A DNA stretch of 64,000 bases, from assembly GCF_047238185.1 (NCBI RefSeq), contig NZ_JBDFMI010000001.1, positions 310,001 to 374,000 on the forward strand. Direction: 5' to 3'. This document shows, piece by piece, positions 54,311 to 62,583 of the stretch. The translations under genes were made by a program, and so were the position numbers. The notes beneath the pieces were generated by a model that did no database searches, had not been told where the DNA came from, and saw nothing but the letters and a program-made list of their open reading frames with translations. Within the stretch, counting starts at the first letter, position 1. Each line of letters opens with the position of its first letter. Source of the DNA: Bacillus_AD sp047238185. GTDB lineage: Bacteria; Bacillota; Bacilli; Bacillales; DSM-1321.

Positions 54311-54432
54311 CATCATAGGGAAACCTCCAGAATTAAAATATAAATATATTTTACCATTAAAGGATGTTTAACGTGCTGCTTTACGGGTAAAAAGTCAGTA
54401 TACGTATATTAATTATAGAGGAGGAACTATAC

Positions 54433-54873
54433 ATGGCAAATAAGGATTTAGTACAATTAATCAATCAAGAAGTTTCAAATTTTAGTCTCTTGTTCACGAA
54501 ACTACATAATTATCACTGGTATGTTAAAGGTCCCCATTTCTTTGAATTACATGTGAAACTTGAAGAACTGTACAATGAAGCGGCAACCAATTTGGATGAA
54601 TTGGCAGAGCGCCTATTAGCTTTGGAAGAACAACCTGTCGCAACAATGAAAGAGCATCTTGAATTGTCAACATTGGAAGAAGCTACAGGAAATGAAAAAA
54701 CAGACAAGATGATCCAACAAGTCATCAATGATTTGAAGAAGGTAAGCAGTGAGTTGCGAGATGGCATTAAACTGGCGGATGAAGAGGGAGATCCGGTAAC
54801 ATCCGATATGTTCAGCAATATGAGTGAAAGCTTAGATAAGCATTGCTGGATGCTGCGTGCTTATTTGGATTAA
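54433..54873 (+). CDS. dps: Dps/ferritin-like DNA-binding protein
   Basis: A 146-residue Dps-family protein that stores iron in a 12-subunit shell and protects DNA from peroxide. The inter-subunit ferroxidase motif is visible as NYHWYVKGPHFFELHVKLEELYNEA, with His, Asp/Glu ligands near residues 27-58, followed by ERLLALEEQP. ATG 54433 follows AGAGGAGG. It is the equivalent of B. subtilis ytkB/dps in the same locus. Regulation by PerR or sigma-B is common in the family; I did not find a clear box here. Confidence 0.93.
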   Translation: MANKDLVQLINQEVSNFSLLFTKLHNYHWYVKGPHFFELHVKLEELYNEAATNLDELAERLLALEEQPVATMKEHLELSTLEEATGNEKTDKMIQQVINDLKKVSSELRDGIKLADEEGDPVTSDMFSNMSESLDKHCWMLRAYLD

Positions 54874-54886
54874 TTAAAAACGTAAG

Positions 54887-54920
54887 AAAAGGCCTTATCC
54901 GGTTTGGATAAGGCCTTTTG
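54887..54920 (+). terminator. Terminator of dps
   Basis: AAAAGGCCTTATCC pairs with GGATAAGGCCTTTT around GGTTT. Confidence 0.93.
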
Positions 54921-54949
54921 TTCTAATAAGGCAACTTCGCGCATTATGC

Positions 54950-55213
54950 TCAGTGCAAGTGGCGGTAAGATGAAAAATAAGAAGGGTCCTTTGGGGAAGC
55001 TGCTTTGCTGCCTGCAAATTTTCCCTTCAAGGTTTCCATTATGTACAAACCAAAAAAGCTTCTGAGTTCCATTTCATCCATCTCAAGTATATGTTCCAAA
55101 ATTTCCTTGTGGTCCAATTGTTCAAGGACAGCCAGGGTAAGAATATCGATATCTTCATCGTCTCCAGTAAGTTTGGTGCGGTAGTGTTCAAATAAATCTT
55201 CGACCAATTTCAT
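54950..55213 (-). CDS. DUF6154-like small acidic protein
   Basis: An 87-residue protein from ATG 55213 after GGGAGGG; a longer frame to 55258 has no better site. KLVEDLFEHYRTKLTGDDED, then ILTLAVLEQLDHKEILEHIL resemble the DUF6154 family of Bacillus. It is acidic and helical with no membrane span or Cys. Function unknown. Confidence 0.7.
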   Translation of the reverse strand: MKLVEDLFEHYRTKLTGDDEDIDILTLAVLEQLDHKEILEHILEMDEMELRSFFGLYIMETLKGKFAGSKAASPKDPSYFSSYRHLH

Positions 55214-55419
55214 GATAAATCCCTCCCTTTCCTGTAAATTAGACAAAAGCAGAAACACTTAATAGCTTGATACATATAATAGAGTATCCTCGTTTGTTAT
55301 TCTCTTTTTCTTTATATAATCTCTACTTTTGTTTTACCCTATTTCAATTTTTTTAACCAGTCCCCCTGTAATCTACGCTGCAATAGAGGTATCAATAGAA
55401 GGGAGGAGTGGAATAAAAT

Positions 55420-55812
55420 ATGGAAGAGTCTTTTGTTCAGCAGATTGTCCACTTGTATACCAGTGGAATGCCTCAATATATGACGGGTGTATACAGCAGA
55501 TGGCTGTTGATGGCGCTGGCCGTATTGCTGGCCGTCGATTTGGTTTCATACATCCTGTCCGAAAGGATTTTGTCACAGCTTGTATGGAATAGTTTCCTTA
55601 AGGAAACGTTGAAACGCTTCCTCATCATGGGCATTATAGTCATTAGTTTTGTATTGGATAAGCTGTTGGGAACAGGAGATATCATAAAAAATGCGACAAT
55701 GCTATTTTATATAGCGACTGAGATGACCACTATTACAAATTATGCCATCAAGACAGGCTTGCCTGTTCCTGATTTGATTAAACGGATCGTACAGGCTATT
55801 AAAAAGAAATAG
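55420..55812 (+). CDS. ytkC: Holin-like protein (phage holin family, YtkC-like)
   Basis: A 130-residue membrane protein with two to three hydrophobic segments (WLLMALAVLLAVDLVSYIL, then FLIMGIIVISFVLDKLLG) and the conserved end FYIATEMTTITNYAIKTGLPVP of the Phage_holin_4/TcdE family, with a basic C-terminus (IKKK). It is at the position of B. subtilis ytkC, between dps and ytkD. No phage lysis gene adjoins, so a role in autolysis or secretion is only a guess. ATG 55420 follows GGAGGAG. Confidence 0.82.
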   Translation: MEESFVQQIVHLYTSGMPQYMTGVYSRWLLMALAVLLAVDLVSYILSERILSQLVWNSFLKETLKRFLIMGIIVISFVLDKLLGTGDIIKNATMLFYIATEMTTITNYAIKTGLPVPDLIKRIVQAIKKK

Positions 55813-56129
55813 GGATGGCCAAGCCGGCTGTTAGCTTGTATGCATTTATCTTTCTTGTCATTAGGTTGTAGAGTAAAATGAAGTGGACTTTTGCTCAATA
55901 AATAGATTGTCTATTTTTTGGGCAGAAGTTCAGATTCATTGAGATTATATCGAATTGGAAATGTTTTTTCAATGTTAAGAAAAATGTGTTTGCTAAGCGA
56001 TTGTTGTTTATTTTTATTCAATTGGATGATTCCATAAGCCATTGGTTAGCACGCACTATGGGAGTGTGCAAAGCCGTCTAAAGCGAAAATAGACGGCAAT
56101 AAGATTATGTTAGATTGGAAAGAGGAAAA
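55813..56129. other. Intergenic region without a detectable gene
   Basis: About 317 AT-rich bases. A hairpin CCGTCTA/TAGACGG is at about 56072-56095. I see no gene or named regulatory element; the ytkD promoter must lie here. Confidence 0.4.
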
Positions 56130-56606
56130 ATGATACATACATGTATGGATTTGAATGGAAATGCCATCAGCCTGACAACGGAATACCATCGTTTTTCGGA
56201 AGAACCTCAGCATGCCATAGTGATTATACAAAGCGGGAAAGGCTGGGTTATGACGAAGCATAAGAAAAGGGGACTTGAATTTCCAGGCGGAAAAAGGGAA
56301 AAGGGTGAAACGATTGAAGAAGCAGCCAAAAGAGAAGCTTGGGAAGAGACGGGGGCTGTCCTCAATCACTTGGTCTATCTTGCCCAATATCAAGTAACAG
56401 GCAATGCCGAAATGTTCACGAAAGATGTATATTTTGCCTGGACGGATACCATTATACAAAAAGAAGATTATTTGGAAACATCAGGTGCAGTTTTATTAGA
56501 CAAGCTGCCCCATGACTTCTCTGGTGCGGAGTTCAGTTTTATCATGAAGGATGAAGTCATCCCTATTTGTTTGAACCTGATAAAAGACCGGCATTTAGGG
56601 CGCTGA
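56130..56606 (+). CDS. ytkD: Nudix hydrolase YtkD (nucleoside triphosphatase)
   Basis: Hydrolyses nucleoside triphosphates, including oxidised 8-oxo-dGTP in the B. subtilis protein. From ATG 56130 it is 158 residues, identical in length to YtkD. The Nudix box is complete: GGKREKGETIEEAAKREAWE then ETGA, near residues 59-82. FSFIMKDEVIPI near the end is typical of YtkD. An upstream in-frame ATG at 56115 precedes the GGAAAGAGG site and is unlikely. Confidence 0.93.
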   Translation: MIHTCMDLNGNAISLTTEYHRFSEEPQHAIVIIQSGKGWVMTKHKKRGLEFPGGKREKGETIEEAAKREAWEETGAVLNHLVYLAQYQVTGNAEMFTKDVYFAWTDTIIQKEDYLETSGAVLLDKLPHDFSGAEFSFIMKDEVIPICLNLIKDRHLGR

Positions 56607-56621
56607 ACGAGAGTATGTAGT

Positions 56622-56646
56622 ACCCTTCCTTTTGGGAAGGGTGTTG
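56622..56646. terminator. Terminator between ytkD and ytlD
   Basis: ACCCTTCC pairs with GGAAGGGT around TTTTGG, followed by GTTGTTT; it may serve both converging units. Confidence 0.75.
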
Positions 56647-56647
56647 T

Positions 56648-57454
56648 TTACTTTTGAAGCCATTTCTTCTCTAAAAAGCCAACGAGCTGGTACATAATAG
56701 TGGCAAAGATGGCTATCAGAAGCAAGGCCATCAAGACTAGTGTGAAGTTGAAAACTTGGAACCCATAGATAATTAGATAGCCAAGCCCTTTTGCTGATAC
56801 GAGGAATTCGCCCACGATGACACCTACCCATGAAAGGCCCACATTAACCTTCAGAGTGGAGATAATAGTGGGCATGGATGCCGGCAAAATGGCTTCCTTG
56901 AACGACTGGAATCTGGTGGCGCCAAATGTCTGGAGCACTTTTAAGTAGTTAGGGTCCACTTCTTTAAAGGATGTATAAACGACAATTGTGGTAATGATGA
57001 CTGATATAATGGCACCCATCGCAATGATGGATGGATAGCCAGGTCCCATGGCTACAATAAGAATGGGTCCCAACGCTACTTTTGGCATCGCATTCAAAAT
57101 AACCAGATATGGGTCTAGTACCTTTTGCAGCATTGGCGACCACCACAATAAAGCGGCAAGTAAGGTTCCGACCAATGTTCCGAGCAAAAAGCCGCAAATG
57201 GTTTCCACAAGAGTAACGCCTGCATGGTTCAATAATGTCCCATCCCCAATTTTCTCCACCAGCAATGTTACAATCTTGCTAGGGGAGCTGAAGATCAGCG
57301 GATCAATCCATTCCAGCCTGCTTGCACCTTCCCATACACCGAAGAAAACAATAAATATAAAGAGCTGATAGAGTCTTACCCATTTCCTTTCTCTTTGAAG
57401 GCCCTGTTTGTACTTAAGGTGCAATCCGGTAATATTTATTTTAGGATTCTTCAA
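56648..57454 (-). CDS. ytlD: ABC transporter permease YtlD (SsuC/TauC type)
   Basis: Membrane subunit of an importer of the nitrate/sulphonate/taurine class. About 268 residues from TTG 57454, which follows AAGGAG at nine bases; the open frame runs 153 bases further up but over ytlC. Six membrane spans are visible, with the cytoplasmic EAA-like loop LQTFGATRFQSFKEAILPAS near residue 180 that contacts the ATPase. The coding region overlaps the end of ytlC by 14 bases. The substrate is not known. Confidence 0.9.
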   Translation of the reverse strand: MKNPKINITGLHLKYKQGLQRERKWVRLYQLFIFIVFFGVWEGASRLEWIDPLIFSSPSKIVTLLVEKIGDGTLLNHAGVTLVETICGFLLGTLVGTLLAALLWWSPMLQKVLDPYLVILNAMPKVALGPILIVAMGPGYPSIIAMGAIISVIITTIVVYTSFKEVDPNYLKVLQTFGATRFQSFKEAILPASMPTIISTLKVNVGLSWVGVIVGEFLVSAKGLGYLIIYGFQVFNFTLVLMALLLIAIFATIMYQLVGFLEKKWLQK

Positions 57455-58214
57455 TGGTTTCAAACTCCTTCCAGATCGTTTGGAATAGGGAAGAATAAAG
57501 TGGGTGATTTCTCGCTTTAAAAGGAGTAAGGAGCCGCAATTCCTCCGGAACGTCATATGTCCGGAATAATCGGCCTGGTTTAGCTGCAAATAGATGGATA
57601 CGGTCACTCATGGCGATGGCTTCACCAATATCATGCGTCACGAGCACCGCCGTCTTATTGAAATCTTTTAGCGTTGAGGAGACTAGGTCTTCCAGTTGCA
57701 TTTTAGTCACATAATCGAGTGCCGAAAAAGGTTCGTCTAGCAAAAGAAGCTTTGGGTTTGTCGCCAAAGTTCTGACTAATGCCACTCTTTGCCTCATTCC
57801 TCCTGATAATTGATTCGGAAACTGGCTCTCTACATGTGACAGGCCGATATCGTTCAAGATTTTCAAGGCATTGATTTCATCCGCCACTTTATTTTTTTTT
57901 CCGATTTTTAAACCGAGCAATATATTTTCTCGAATCGTTTTCCAGGGAAACAGATAGTCCTGCTGGAGCATATAACCGATTTCCTGCGCTTTCGAATGGG
58001 TTACATCCTTTTCCTGGAGCGATACCTTGCCGGAGGTCGGTTTTAATAAACCTGCTATGATCGAAAGGAGTGTGGTCTTTCCGCAGCCGCTGGGTCCAAG
58101 AAACGATATGAATTCTCCTTCGTCAATCGAAAGTGAGACATCCTCAATAGCTGTATTGCTTTCGTTTGGAGTGAAATAGACGTGATGGATATCCTTTAAT
58201 GATAAAAAACTCAT
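57441..58214 (-). CDS. ytlC: ABC transporter ATPase YtlC (SsuB/TauB type)
   Basis: A 257-residue ATP-binding subunit: Walker A GPSGCGKTT near residue 37, Q-loop GYMLQQDYLFPW, signature QLSGGMRQR near 134, and Walker B KLLLLDEPFSALD. It is the middle gene of ytlA-ytlC-ytlD, with 12 bases between it and ytlA. The ABC family for sulphonates, taurine or pyrimidine precursors fits by sequence; the exact ligand is open. Confidence 0.93.
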   Translation of the reverse strand: MSFLSLKDIHHVYFTPNESNTAIEDVSLSIDEGEFISFLGPSGCGKTTLLSIIAGLLKPTSGKVSLQEKDVTHSKAQEIGYMLQQDYLFPWKTIRENILLGLKIGKKNKVADEINALKILNDIGLSHVESQFPNQLSGGMRQRVALVRTLATNPKLLLLDEPFSALDYVTKMQLEDLVSSTLKDFNKTAVLVTHDIGEAIAMSDRIHLFAAKPGRLFRTYDVPEELRLLTPFKARNHPLYSSLFQTIWKEFETIEES

Positions 58215-58226
58215 AGCCTATTCTCC

Positions 58227-59225
58227 TTATTTGGAAGAGGCTTCTTTTGCCAGTTTTGTATTGACGAGCTTTTTATAGGAAGCATCCTTAGGAAGTTCGC
58301 CAGCCTCTTTCATGATTGTCTTTAAATTTTCCCATTCCTCTTGGTCGAGTACGGGGTTTGTGGCGTATGCCCCTTCTTGCTTATAGCGGTCTACTACTGT
58401 TGCCATGATATCCGCGTCTGTATCTTTGAAGTATGGTTGAATGACTGCTGCAATTTCTTTGGCATCATGGCTTTCAACCCATTTTTGAGCTTTTTGGATT
58501 GCATTTGTGAATTTTTGGACAGTATCTTTATTCTTTTTTAGGAAGCTGCTTTTCGCCATATAGGATGTGTAGGGTACCTTGCCTGATTCCTTTCCAAAGG
58601 AAGAGACGACAAAGCCTTTGCCTTCTTTTTCAAAAATGCTGGCCTGCGGTTCGAATAATTGAACGAAGTCGCCTGTACCCGATAAGTAGGCATTAGCGAT
58701 ATTGGCGAAATCGACATTTTGAATAAGAGTCAGGTCTTTTTGCGGGTCGATGCCATGTTGCTTAAGTACATATTCACCAACCATTTGCGGCATGCCGCCT
58801 TTACGCTGCCCAAGGAATTGGCTGCCATTTAGCTGGCTCCAATCAAAATGGTCAATTTTTTTCCGTGAAACAAGAAATGTTCCGTCTGCTTGCGTCAGCT
58901 GGGCAAAATTAATGACCGTATCCTTTGTTCCTTGTGCATCCACATAAATGCTTGTTTCTGATCCGACAAGGGCCACATCCGCTCCGTTGGCCAATAGGGT
59001 AGTCATTGTTTTATCTCCGCCCCAAGTGGTTGTTAATTTGACGTTGAGGCCCTCATCTTTGAAGAAGCCTTTTTCCAATGCGACATATTGTGGAGCATAG
59101 AAGATGGACCTTGTCACTTCTGCCACTTTGACAGTGGTATCTTCTTTATTCCCGCAACCGGACAGATATGCAAGCATAACGCCAGTTAACAGTAAACTGA
59201 GTGCGATTTTCACATATTTCTTCAT
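58227..59225 (-). CDS. ytlA: ABC transporter substrate-binding lipoprotein YtlA (SsuA/TauA/NMT1-like)
   Basis: A 332-residue lipoprotein from ATG 59225 after AGGAGG; a TTG six bases upstream is possible. The lipobox is LAYLSGC. The body has the NMT1/SsuA pattern: YAPQYVALEKGFFKDEGLNV, TLLANGADVALVGSET and VQLFEPQASIFEKEGKG. This class binds sulphonates, taurine or HMP-like compounds; none of the neighbours settles the ligand. It is first in the operon, behind a structured leader. Confidence 0.9.
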   Translation of the reverse strand: MKKYVKIALSLLLTGVMLAYLSGCGNKEDTTVKVAEVTRSIFYAPQYVALEKGFFKDEGLNVKLTTTWGGDKTMTTLLANGADVALVGSETSIYVDAQGTKDTVINFAQLTQADGTFLVSRKKIDHFDWSQLNGSQFLGQRKGGMPQMVGEYVLKQHGIDPQKDLTLIQNVDFANIANAYLSGTGDFVQLFEPQASIFEKEGKGFVVSSFGKESGKVPYTSYMAKSSFLKKNKDTVQKFTNAIQKAQKWVESHDAKEIAAVIQPYFKDTDADIMATVVDRYKQEGAYATNPVLDQEEWENLKTIMKEAGELPKDASYKKLVNTKLAKEASSK

Positions 59226-59249
59226 TGGCAATCCTCCTATTCTTGTGTA

Positions 59250-59315
59250 ATGCTTCCGCGGCAGCCGTATCTGCTTGGAAGATAGCTTTAGCCCCGGCCT
59301 TAATGGGGTAAAGGT
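59250..59315 (-). other. Structured leader of the ytlACD operon
   Basis: Two hairpins lie ahead of ytlA on the minus strand: CTTTA.CCCC/GGGG.TAAAG at about 59286-59313, and CTTCC-GCAG/CTGC-GGAAG at about 59252-59281. I cannot match it to a known riboswitch class; in particular the THI box is missing. Confidence 0.35.
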
Positions 59316-59396
59316 TTACCATAGAGTATGAAAGAGAAAAAAATGTGTGAATGCCTAAATGCCTATTTACCATAAAACTTCAGGAGATGAGAATTA

Positions 59397-60185
59397 ATGA
59401 ACTTTAGTGACGGCACCGTTCTGGATAAGATCCCCTACCCATCGCCGCATCCGGGAATACGATTATATACGGTCACCTATGCTAGTGATGGACTTCAGGT
59501 AAAGGGCCTATTAGCAGAACCGGCAGGAGAGGAAAAGATGGATGGCTTTGTTTATTTAAGGGGTGGAATTAAAAATGTTGGGACGGTTCGCCCCGGAAGA
59601 ATCATTCAATTCGCCGCCCAAGGTTTTATCGTCTTTGCCCCTTTTTATCGTGGAAACCAGGGAGGGGAAGGAGATGAAGATTTTGCCGGCGAGGACAGGA
59701 ATGATGCCATAGCAGCGTTCAAGCTTCTTGAAAAGATGGACAGAGTGAAAAAAATACATATTTTCGGTTTTTCCCGAGGCGGCGTCATGGCCCTATGGAC
59801 TGCAATAGAATGCCCAGAGGCAGCATCTGTTGTCACTTGGGGAGGAGTATCCGACGTAACTTTGACCTATGAGCAAAGGGTTGATTTAAGGAGGATGTTG
59901 AAACGTGTAATAGGTGGAACTCCGAATAAATATCCGGAACGCTATGAAAGACGCAATCCATTGCTTAAAATTGCCCATATTACGTGTCCGGTATTGATTA
60001 TCCATGGATGCCAGGACCATAACGTGGAATTCAATCAGGCAACCCTTTTGGAAAAAACATTGAAGGAAGCAGGAAAAACAGTAGATTGCTGGTATTTTGA
60101 AGAATATACACATTATTTCCCCCCGGCGATCAACAGGGAAACAGTCAGAAAGTTAACTTCATGGATGAAAGAGCATAGCTTCTAA
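59397..60185 (+). CDS. ytmA: Alpha/beta hydrolase, prolyl oligopeptidase-like (YtmA)
   Basis: A 262-residue serine hydrolase without signal peptide. The nucleophile Ser lies in the motif GFSRGG near residue 124, an Asp in IHGCQDHNV near 207 and a His in EEYTHYFPP near 238. KGLLAEPAG and FAPFYRGNQGGEGDEDF are typical of the YtmA-type S9 family. The gene is next to ytmB as in B. subtilis. The natural substrate is unknown. ATG 59397 follows CAGGAGA. Confidence 0.85.
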   Translation: MNFSDGTVLDKIPYPSPHPGIRLYTVTYASDGLQVKGLLAEPAGEEKMDGFVYLRGGIKNVGTVRPGRIIQFAAQGFIVFAPFYRGNQGGEGDEDFAGEDRNDAIAAFKLLEKMDRVKKIHIFGFSRGGVMALWTAIECPEAASVVTWGGVSDVTLTYEQRVDLRRMLKRVIGGTPNKYPERYERRNPLLKIAHITCPVLIIHGCQDHNVEFNQATLLEKTLKEAGKTVDCWYFEEYTHYFPPAINRETVRKLTSWMKEHSF

Positions 60186-60228
60186 TGGTAAAATAGGAAA
60201 GAAAAATGGAAAGAAGGGACTGACGTTC

Positions 60229-60471
60229 ATGGGAATGCCTTTGGAGTTGAACACGATGATTGTCACAAAAGGAAATGAAGAACGTATTTCAAAAAATGAT
60301 TTTGTACTGACTAAAAATGAATACCGACTTTACCCGATGAATATTCCGATTGCTGTCCGGAAAACAAAAAATAGCGAAGATATCGGTACAGCCATTATTA
60401 AAAAAGTGACTTGGGAGAATGAGAAAACAGTTATTATGTATGAATTGACTTCTTTGCATAGTGTGAACTGA
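60229..60471 (+). CDS. ytmB: YtmB-like DUF2584 protein
   Basis: An 80-residue protein starting at ATG 60229 after AAGAAGGG. PLELNTMIVTKGNEERISKN and YRLYPMNIPIAVRKTKNSED match B. subtilis YtmB (DUF2584). All-beta pattern, no signal peptide or Cys. Function unknown. It lies 43 bases after ytmA and ends at a strong terminator, so the two form one unit. Confidence 0.85.
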   Translation: MGMPLELNTMIVTKGNEERISKNDFVLTKNEYRLYPMNIPIAVRKTKNSEDIGTAIIKKVTWENEKTVIMYELTSLHSVN

Positions 60472-60496
60472 CAGGCCTGCGGGGTCTGTTTTTTTA
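60471..60496 (+). terminator. Terminator of ytmAB
   Basis: ACAGGCC pairs with GGTCTGT, followed by TTTTTTATTG; the hairpin begins at the last base of the ytmB stop codon. Confidence 0.8.
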
Positions 60497-60524
60497 TTGT
60501 TCAGGAACTAACTGTTGCACTGCC

Positions 60525-60648
60525 AAAGGCGAAGAGCGCAAGCGCCAGCCCCTCGAGGTCTTAAGCCAATCTCTGTTAAAGGCAAAAACAGCCTTTAAGC
60601 AGAGCCTGTCTTAAGCTTGTCGGGGCTAAACGGCGCTTTCCGCTTTTG
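60525..60648. repeat. Palindromic intergenic repeat element, about 124 bases
   Basis: The outer arms AAAGGCGAAGAGCGC...AGCCCC and GGGGCTAAACGGCGCTTTC are imperfect inverted repeats. The inside folds as CTTAAG-CTCTG-TAAAGGC / GCCTTTA-CAGAG-CTTAAG. The whole element could form a long hairpin. Its right end recurs at 21573-21618. It resembles the dispersed palindromic repeats of Bacillaceae intergenic regions; I cannot name the family. Confidence 0.65.
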
Positions 60649-60735
60649 GTTCATCCAAATTTTTCGAACGTGGGTTTGTTTTTTCTGATAAACTAGCCTT
60701 ATACATACTCTGTTTATTCAGAAAGGGGCTTCAAC

Positions 60736-62244
60736 ATGGCTACAGCAGGATCTATTTTCATTCTCCTGGCTCTGTTTTGCTTTTTTGCAGGCATCATAGG
60801 TGTTCTTAAAGGGAATGTAAAGCTCATCAAGATTAAATCAAGAAAAGCGGGTTCGATGGTTCTCCTAGCTTCCATCATTTTATTTGTATTAGGAGGGGCT
60901 ATACTGCCTGAAGAATCTTCTACTTCGGATACTCAAATAAAATCATCGCAAGAACAGAAGGTAGAAAAAAAGGAAACAGCCGATACAAAACAAAAAAAGA
61001 CTCTTCCAAAGGAAACGGCAGATACTAAGGGAAATGAAGAGTCTTCCAAACCTTCTGCAACACTTCCGCAAACACAACCGGCTACAAAGGGTGTACTTGA
61101 AGTACACTATGTTGACGTCGGCCAAGGAGCTGCTCAAGTTATCGTGACGCCAGCCAAGAAAGTGATGGTGATCGATGGGGGCAATAATGATGATGAGAAC
61201 AGGATGGTTGCCTACCTGAAATCATTGGGTGTCGCTAAAGTCGATATATTGATTGGGACGCACCCAGATGCAGACCATATTGGAGGAATTGATGCTATTA
61301 TTGACAACTTTCCTATCGGCACATTTTATATGCCGAAAATCCAAAGCAATACACAGACTTTTGAGTCCGTATTAATGGCTGCGCAGCGAAAAGGATTAAA
61401 AGTGACGACTGCACAGGCAGGATCAAAATTAACTCTTGATTCATCAGTAGAGCTGGCAATGATTTCGCCGATTGTTGCGTCGAATGAGACGAATGAAATG
61501 AGCGCTGTTGTCCGGATGCAGTACGGCAAGCAGTCTTTCCTGTTCACTGGGGATGCCGGAACATCCTCGGAAGAAAGAATGATTTCTTCTGGCGTTGATT
61601 TAAAGTCGACCGTATTGCTAGTCGGCCACCATGGAAGCAGGCACTCGACCGGCGCCGCTTTTGTTCAGGCTGTGCAGCCGCAATATGCGGTTATTCAAGT
61701 AGGGGCAAAGAATAACTATGGCCACCCGGAAGATGAAGTATTGGCCAGATTGAATCATGCAGGAGCTAAGCTATATCGAACTGATAAAGACGGGACAATC
61801 ATATTTAAGACGGACGGGAACACAATAACCGTCAACAAAAGTGCCTGGGCATACAATGGGCCATCACGTTCACAAACAGGGGAGGCAAATGCCACAGTAA
61901 CACCAACGCCGGCAGCTCCTAAAGCATCCAGCCCTGCAACAAATGGCCCCATTACCGCGGCTGCGACGATTGACCAAACTTCTCCCCGCCAAAACCAACA
62001 GGTCACTGTCAGTGTATCTGTGAAAGACCAGAGTGGAAAACCGGTCAGCGGAGCTCAGGTGGAATTGAATGTGCATTATAAATCAACAGATACACAATAC
62101 AGCGGCAGCACCGATGCGAATGGGATCGCATCCATTCCATTCAGAATTGGAAGAGCAGCAAAGGGATTCCAAGTGAACGGTGATGTAAGTGTCCAAGCAA
62201 ACGGGCAAAATGCTTCGGCAAGTATTGCGTTTACGCCACAATAA
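60736..62244 (+). CDS. ComEC-like metallo-beta-lactamase protein with C-terminal Ig-like domain
   Basis: A 502-residue surface protein. Two N-terminal membrane spans (residues about 5-25 and 38-56) are followed by a Lys/Glu/Thr-rich linker, then a metallo-beta-lactamase domain at about residues 115-375 with VDVGQGAAQVIV, GTHPDADHIGG (HxDxDH), TGDAG and VGHHGSRHST, close to the ComEC C-terminal (Rec2) type. A Pro/Ala/Thr linker leads to a bacterial Ig-like domain (QNQQVTVSVSVKDQSGKPVS). The enzyme probably faces outwards as a nuclease or phosphodiesterase; the substrate is unknown. A DUF3006 gene follows in the same unit. Confidence 0.88.
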   Translation: MATAGSIFILLALFCFFAGIIGVLKGNVKLIKIKSRKAGSMVLLASIILFVLGGAILPEESSTSDTQIKSSQEQKVEKKETADTKQKKTLPKETADTKGNEESSKPSATLPQTQPATKGVLEVHYVDVGQGAAQVIVTPAKKVMVIDGGNNDDENRMVAYLKSLGVAKVDILIGTHPDADHIGGIDAIIDNFPIGTFYMPKIQSNTQTFESVLMAAQRKGLKVTTAQAGSKLTLDSSVELAMISPIVASNETNEMSAVVRMQYGKQSFLFTGDAGTSSEERMISSGVDLKSTVLLVGHHGSRHSTGAAFVQAVQPQYAVIQVGAKNNYGHPEDEVLARLNHAGAKLYRTDKDGTIIFKTDGNTITVNKSAWAYNGPSRSQTGEANATVTPTPAAPKASSPATNGPITAAATIDQTSPRQNQQVTVSVSVKDQSGKPVSGAQVELNVHYKSTDTQYSGSTDANGIASIPFRIGRAAKGFQVNGDVSVQANGQNASASIAFTPQ

Positions 62245-62258
62245 GAGGAGGATGGGCT

Positions 62259-62474
62259 ATGACAGCGATCGTTGATTCTTTTGAAGGTGATTACATGGTA
62301 CTAGAAGTTGATGGAACAGTGAAGGATATACCCCGCTGCGAGGTTGAAGCAAGTGTACAGGTGGGGGACGTTGTTAGACAAAAGAACGGTAAGTGGTATA
62401 AAGATGAAGAACAAACGAAAGCACGCCAAAAAAAAATTAAATCGTTAATGGATTCCGTTTGGGAAGACGAGTAA
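62259..62474 (+). CDS. DUF3006 family protein
   Basis: A 71-residue protein starting at ATG 62259 after AGAGGAGG, 14 bases behind the MBL gene. TAIVDSFEGDYMVLEVDG and the VGDVV pattern match DUF3006, a small beta-rich domain often encoded beside ComEC-like hydrolases. No signal peptide, so it stays in the cytoplasm while its partner is membrane-anchored. Function unknown. Confidence 0.85.
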   Translation: MTAIVDSFEGDYMVLEVDGTVKDIPRCEVEASVQVGDVVRQKNGKWYKDEEQTKARQKKIKSLMDSVWEDE

Positions 62475-62482
62475 AACGGTAA

Positions 62483-62522
62483 GCGTTGAAATGAAGCCTT
62501 TGCTTTGTTTCAACGTTTTTTT
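62483..62522 (+). terminator. Terminator after the DUF3006 gene
   Basis: GCGTTGAAA pairs with TTTCAACGT, followed by TTTTTT. Confidence 0.85.
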
Positions 62523-62583
62523 ATATGCACAAAAAACCCCGAATTCTGTAAGCTACAGTTCGATTTACCATAAAAAGGAAATT

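Noticed and set aside
59250..59315. TPP riboswitch for the ytl transporter
   Set aside because: The conserved THI-box blocks (CUGAGA and the CUGAUCUGG region) are absent.
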